64,000 nucleotides of DNA from Acetohalobium arabaticum DSM 5501 (GTDB lineage Bacteria > Bacillota > Halanaerobiia > Halobacteroidales > Acetohalobiaceae): contig NC_014378.1 in NCBI RefSeq assembly GCF_000144695.1, positions 2,008,043-2,072,042 of the forward strand, read 5' to 3'. A program made the position numbers and the translations under genes. Under the pieces are notes generated by a model. It searched no databases. It had not been told where the DNA came from and saw only the letters and a list, made by a program, of their open reading frames with translations. Shown piece after piece: positions 61,557 to 64,000 of this stretch (the stretch's first letter is position 1; every line of letters begins with the position of its first letter).

Positions 61557-61799
61557 TTATCTATCCTCTCTCCCCTGTAATTCAACTGCTATCTGTTCTG
61601 CTAAGTTTCTTCCTACAGCTATCTCCTGCAAATTTCTAGCTACAATAACTGGTCCTCCAGGTACTTTTTCCGCACAAGAAACTTCTGATCCTTCCGAAAT
61701 CCCGAATCTCAATGCCTGAGCCCGTACATTCTCCTCAGGAATAGTAGTAATTTGAAATTCATCTCCTCGTTTGACATCAGCTAAAGTCATTGCTATCAA
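61557..61799 (-). CDS. feoA: FeoA-family SH3-like protein
   Basis: 80 residues with the FeoA fold: LADVKRGDEFQITTI, ALRFGISEGSEVSC, GGPVIVARNLQEIAVGRNLA. FeoA supports FeoB in Fe2+ uptake. First gene of the unit, preceded by two Fur-like boxes. Confidence 0.93.
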   Translation of the reverse strand: MIAMTLADVKRGDEFQITTIPEENVRAQALRFGISEGSEVSCAEKVPGGPVIVARNLQEIAVGRNLAEQIAVELQGREDR

Positions 61800-61834
61800 C
61801 CCCTTTTTTGTTAATAGTCATTTTAAAATAAAAC

Positions 61835-61933
61835 GAAAATCATTTTCAATGAACTGCAAAAAAATTCCCTTTCCATAGAGACCTACAATTTTTCTATATG
61901 AACTTCAACCTTCTTATATGAAAATGATTTTCA
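61835..61933. promoter_or_regulatory. Two Fur-like boxes upstream of feoAB
   Basis: GAAAATCATTTTC (61835-61847) and TGAAAATGATTTTCA (61919-61933) are palindromes close to the Fur consensus GATAATGATAATCATTATC. They bracket the region where the minus-strand feo promoter must lie, indicating iron repression. Confidence 0.75.
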
Positions 61934-61995
61934 TCATCACTTATATGATAACAATAATCCCTTCTATTGTCAAGATCTTACCAACTGAAATCTAA

Positions 61996-62023
61996 TAAGT
62001 AAGAACATTATTGATCTTACTTA
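61996..62023 (-). terminator. Hairpin after mnmA
   Basis: TAAGTAAGA and TCTTACTTA around a 10-base loop, next to the mnmA stop. It overlaps the last codons' downstream region by a few bases only; T-run is modest. Confidence 0.5.
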
Positions 62024-62026
62024 AAT

Positions 62027-63112
62027 TTATTCTTTAATTACTCCACCACCTACTACTATGTTCTGGTTATAAAACACTGCAGATTGGCCGGGAGTAATTG
62101 CACGTTGAGGCTCAGCAAAGACTACTTTAGCTACATTTTCCTCCACAGGATATATAGTAGCTTCAGCTGCCGGAGAATTATATCTTATCTTAGCTTGTAC
62201 TTCCTTAGGTTCAGTTAACTTCTCAATTGAAATCCAGTTTATCTCTTCTACAATCAGTTCTTTAGCAAATACATCTTCATTATCTCCTACAATCAAGGCG
62301 TTTCGCTCTGGGTCCATATCTACTACATATAACTTTTTATTATTCTCTAATCCTAAACCTCTACGCTGCCCAATAGTGTAAAAGGGCAGTCCTTTATGCT
62401 CACCCAGTTTATTTCCTTCTACATCCAGTATCGGCCCAGGCTCAATAATTTCTGGATGGTTTTCTTGTAGAAATCTTCTATAATCATCATCGGGAATAAA
62501 ACAGATCTCCTGGCTTTCAGGTTTATCATATACTTTTAGATCATAATCTTTTGCTAACTCCCTTGTCTGCTGCTTAGTATATTCAGCTAAAGGAAAAATA
62601 GTATGCTTTAACTGTTCCTGGGTCAGATTATACAACATATATGTTTGGTCTTTATCCGGAGCAGCAGATTTTTTCAATAGATATCTTCCATCTTCATTTT
62701 GGATTATTTTTGCATAATGTCCAGTAGCCATATAATATGCTCCCAGTTCTTTTGCTTTATTTAAGAAAGCATTAAACTTAATTACTTTATTACAGACCAC
62801 ACAAGGATTAGGTGTTCGAGCCTGGGCATACTCATTTTTGAAATTTTGAATTACTGTTCTTTTAAATAAATCTTCAAAATTGATAACATAGAATGGAATA
62901 TCTAATTTATAAGCTACTCTTCTGGCATCATTTACAGCCGACAGAGAACAACAACCATTCTCGTTATCAACAGGTGTTTCTTCGGAAGGCCAAATCTTCA
63001 TTGTAATTCCAATAACCTCATATCCTTCTTTCTTCAATATCGCTGCTGCTAGTGAGCTATCTACCCCGCCACTCATTGCTACTACTACTCTATTTTGATC
63101 TAGACCTAACAT
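62027..63112 (-). CDS. mnmA: tRNA-specific 2-thiouridylase MnmA
   Basis: 361 residues. PP-loop SGGVDSSLAAAIL, catalytic cysteines in TPNPCVVCNKVIKF and SQEICFIPDD, and GHYAKI, KDQTYMLYNL, PFYTIGQRRGLGL complete the family pattern. It makes the 2-thio group on wobble uridine 34 of Lys, Glu and Gln tRNAs using sulfur from a cysteine desulfurase. ATG at 63112 after AAGGAGGAAGGAA. It follows the Rrf2 gene by 20 bases; the cysteine desulfurase often found between them is absent here. Confidence 0.95.
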   Translation of the reverse strand: MLGLDQNRVVVAMSGGVDSSLAAAILKKEGYEVIGITMKIWPSEETPVDNENGCCSLSAVNDARRVAYKLDIPFYVINFEDLFKRTVIQNFKNEYAQARTPNPCVVCNKVIKFNAFLNKAKELGAYYMATGHYAKIIQNEDGRYLLKKSAAPDKDQTYMLYNLTQEQLKHTIFPLAEYTKQQTRELAKDYDLKVYDKPESQEICFIPDDDYRRFLQENHPEIIEPGPILDVEGNKLGEHKGLPFYTIGQRRGLGLENNKKLYVVDMDPERNALIVGDNEDVFAKELIVEEINWISIEKLTEPKEVQAKIRYNSPAAEATIYPVEENVAKVVFAEPQRAITPGQSAVFYNQNIVVGGGVIKE

Positions 63113-63132
63113 TTCCTTCCTCCTTTATTCCT

Positions 63133-63582
63133 TTATATATAATACATATATCCATGTTGTTTATCATCTTGTTGAGCATTAGCTGCCTCCTGTAATAAAT
63201 CCTCTAAAGTAATTGAATCTAATATATCATCAATTTCTTTTTTAACCTTTTGCCAGATTAATTCTACTATACAGTTATCTTCAAATTCACAACTTCTACC
63301 TCCTACACAATCAGCAAGGTCAATTGGCCCTTCTAAGGCTCTAATAATATCTCCAATAGATATTTCTTCTGGCGGTTTGGCCAATAAATATCCGCCATAA
63401 GCTCCCCGAACACTCTCTACTAGCCTGTTATTCTTTAAAACGGCAATCAACTGTTCCAGATAATTGTCGGATATTTTCTGTCTTTCAGCAATCTCTTTAA
63501 GAGGAATAGGGCCTTCTTTTTGCTGAAGAGCCAAATCGAACATAGCCCGCACCCCATATCTTCCTTTAGTGGAGAGCTGCAT
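63133..63582 (-). CDS. Rrf2-family regulator, IscR type
   Basis: 149 residues from ATG at 63582 (AAAGGAGGAGTAAAC; an ATG at 63600 precedes the SD). Winged helix: QLSTKGRYGVRAMFDLALQQ and ISDNYLEQLIAVLKNNRLVE, SVRGAYGGYLLAKPPEEISI. Three cysteines spaced C-x5-C-x5-C (DCVGGRSCEFEDNC) match the [2Fe-2S] ligand spacing of IscR; CymR-type members usually lack this. It likely senses Fe-S status and controls cysK/mnmA or Fe-S genes. The ribosome site overlaps the end of cysK. Confidence 0.9.
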   Translation of the reverse strand: MQLSTKGRYGVRAMFDLALQQKEGPIPLKEIAERQKISDNYLEQLIAVLKNNRLVESVRGAYGGYLLAKPPEEISIGDIIRALEGPIDLADCVGGRSCEFEDNCIVELIWQKVKKEIDDILDSITLEDLLQEAANAQQDDKQHGYMYYI

Positions 63583-63596
63583 GTTTACTCCTCCTT

Positions 63597-64000
63597 TCAT
63601 TCCTCATCTTCAAATAATGTAGTACTTAAATATCTTTCGCCGGTATCAGGAGCAATAGCCACTACCCTATTATCCGGACCTAAACGTTTAGCTACTTCAA
63701 TAGCTACCGCCACTGCTGCTCCAGAAGAAACTCCTACAAAAATCCCTTCTTCAGCAGCTAATTTTCGGGCTGTAATTTCAGCGTCTTTATCTTTAATCGT
63801 AACTACTTCATCTAATATCTCTGTATTCAATACTTCAGGCACAAAACCAGCTCCAATACCTTGAATACTGTGAGGCCCTGGTTGGCCTCCATTTAAAACT
63901 GGAGAATCAGCTGGTTCTACAGCTATAATCTCTACTTCATCAACCTTTGACTTCAAAACTTCACCTATTCCGGTAATTGTTCCTCCTGTACCCACACCAG
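63597..64000 (-). CDS. cysK: Cysteine synthase (O-acetylserine sulfhydrylase), C-terminal part
   Basis: 134 residues visible, the 5' end lies beyond the window. PLP-enzyme motifs: GTGGTITGIGEVLK (phosphate loop), QGIGAGFVPEVLN, and EEGIFVGVSSGAAVAVA. It makes cysteine from O-acetylserine and sulfide. Its stop (TGA at 63597-63599) is followed within the same bases by the Rrf2 ribosome site, indicating an operon cysK-rrf2-mnmA. Confidence 0.93.
   Translation of the reverse strand, partial: GVGTGGTITGIGEVLKSKVDEVEIIAVEPADSPVLNGGQPGPHSIQGIGAGFVPEVLNTEILDEVVTIKDKDAEITARKLAAEEGIFVGVSSGAAVAVAIEVAKRLGPDNRVVAIAPDTGERYLSTTLFEDEE

Noticed and set aside
1-64000. CRISPR arrays, tRNA or rRNA genes, prophage
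   Set aside because: No regularly spaced repeats, tRNA cloverleaf or rRNA segments, and no phage structural genes were seen.

Overview
The window looks like a low-GC, spore-forming, anaerobic diderm Firmicute, most likely a member of the Halanaerobiales (Halobacteroidaceae-like). Evidence: AT-rich DNA with strong AGGAGG-type ribosome sites and TTG/GTG starts; ger spore-germination operons; genes that need an outer membrane (two TolC-like proteins with a MacA/MacB pump); an in-frame UGA at the catalytic position of a peroxiredoxin, which implies selenocysteine decoding; and a complete histidine fermentation locus. Placement at order level is inference; no rRNA gene is present to confirm it.

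Layout. 1-5680 is scarred by mobile DNA: an IS200/IS605-type element inserted in the H-box of a histidine kinase, a selenoprotein peroxiredoxin (prxU), a decayed IS4-like copy, and a frameshifted duplicate of a germination gene (gerAC). 5726-13433 is one minus-strand operon: two TolC-like proteins, a MacA-like adaptor, a MacB-type ATPase and permease, and a response regulator/kinase pair. A divergent MarR regulator and MATE exporter follow (13616-15468). 15730-20899 holds an IlvD-family dehydratase, a PanB-family enzyme, a GntP permease and a GntR regulator tied together by repeated TAATCGATTA operators. After an intact IS4-like element and a lipase-like lipoprotein, 24509-27518 carries an agr-type peptide signalling set (membrane protein, AgrB, a 42-residue AgrD-like peptide) next to a membrane GGDEF/HD-GYP protein.

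27652-42118 is the histidine utilisation region (hutG, M20 amidohydrolase, hutH, YfcC-type transporter, SARP-type regulator, hutI, formimidoyltransferase, cyclodeaminase, hutU). Histidine goes to urocanate, imidazolonepropionate and formimidoylglutamate, whose one-carbon unit can go to folate or be lost through HutG. Three hut promoters share one unusual design: two TTGAC-type direct repeats exactly 11 bp apart, the second ending 8 bp before the -10 box. That is the known architecture for SARP regulators, and a SARP-type gene lies inside the locus. A fourth copy sits alone at 46702-46733.

42274-46590 is a decayed gerA operon on the minus strand, with a second IS605-type element splitting its gerAC; an intact gerA operon lies at 47014-50903 on the plus strand. 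51400-56010 is a sulfate assimilation cluster (cysN with a degenerate CysC domain, cysD, a broken aprA, a TusA-like protein). 56024-64000 is metal and sulfur housekeeping: copper ATPase, ccdA, feoAB with a zinc-ribbon protein and Fur-like boxes, mnmA, an IscR-type regulator and the end of cysK.

The strongest candidates for new biology are the SARP-type control of histidine catabolism, the agr/c-di-GMP module, the selenocysteine peroxiredoxin, two unexplained structured RNAs or elements (50910-51203 and 53350-53476), and IS605 elements whose tnpA has shrunk to 24 codons.
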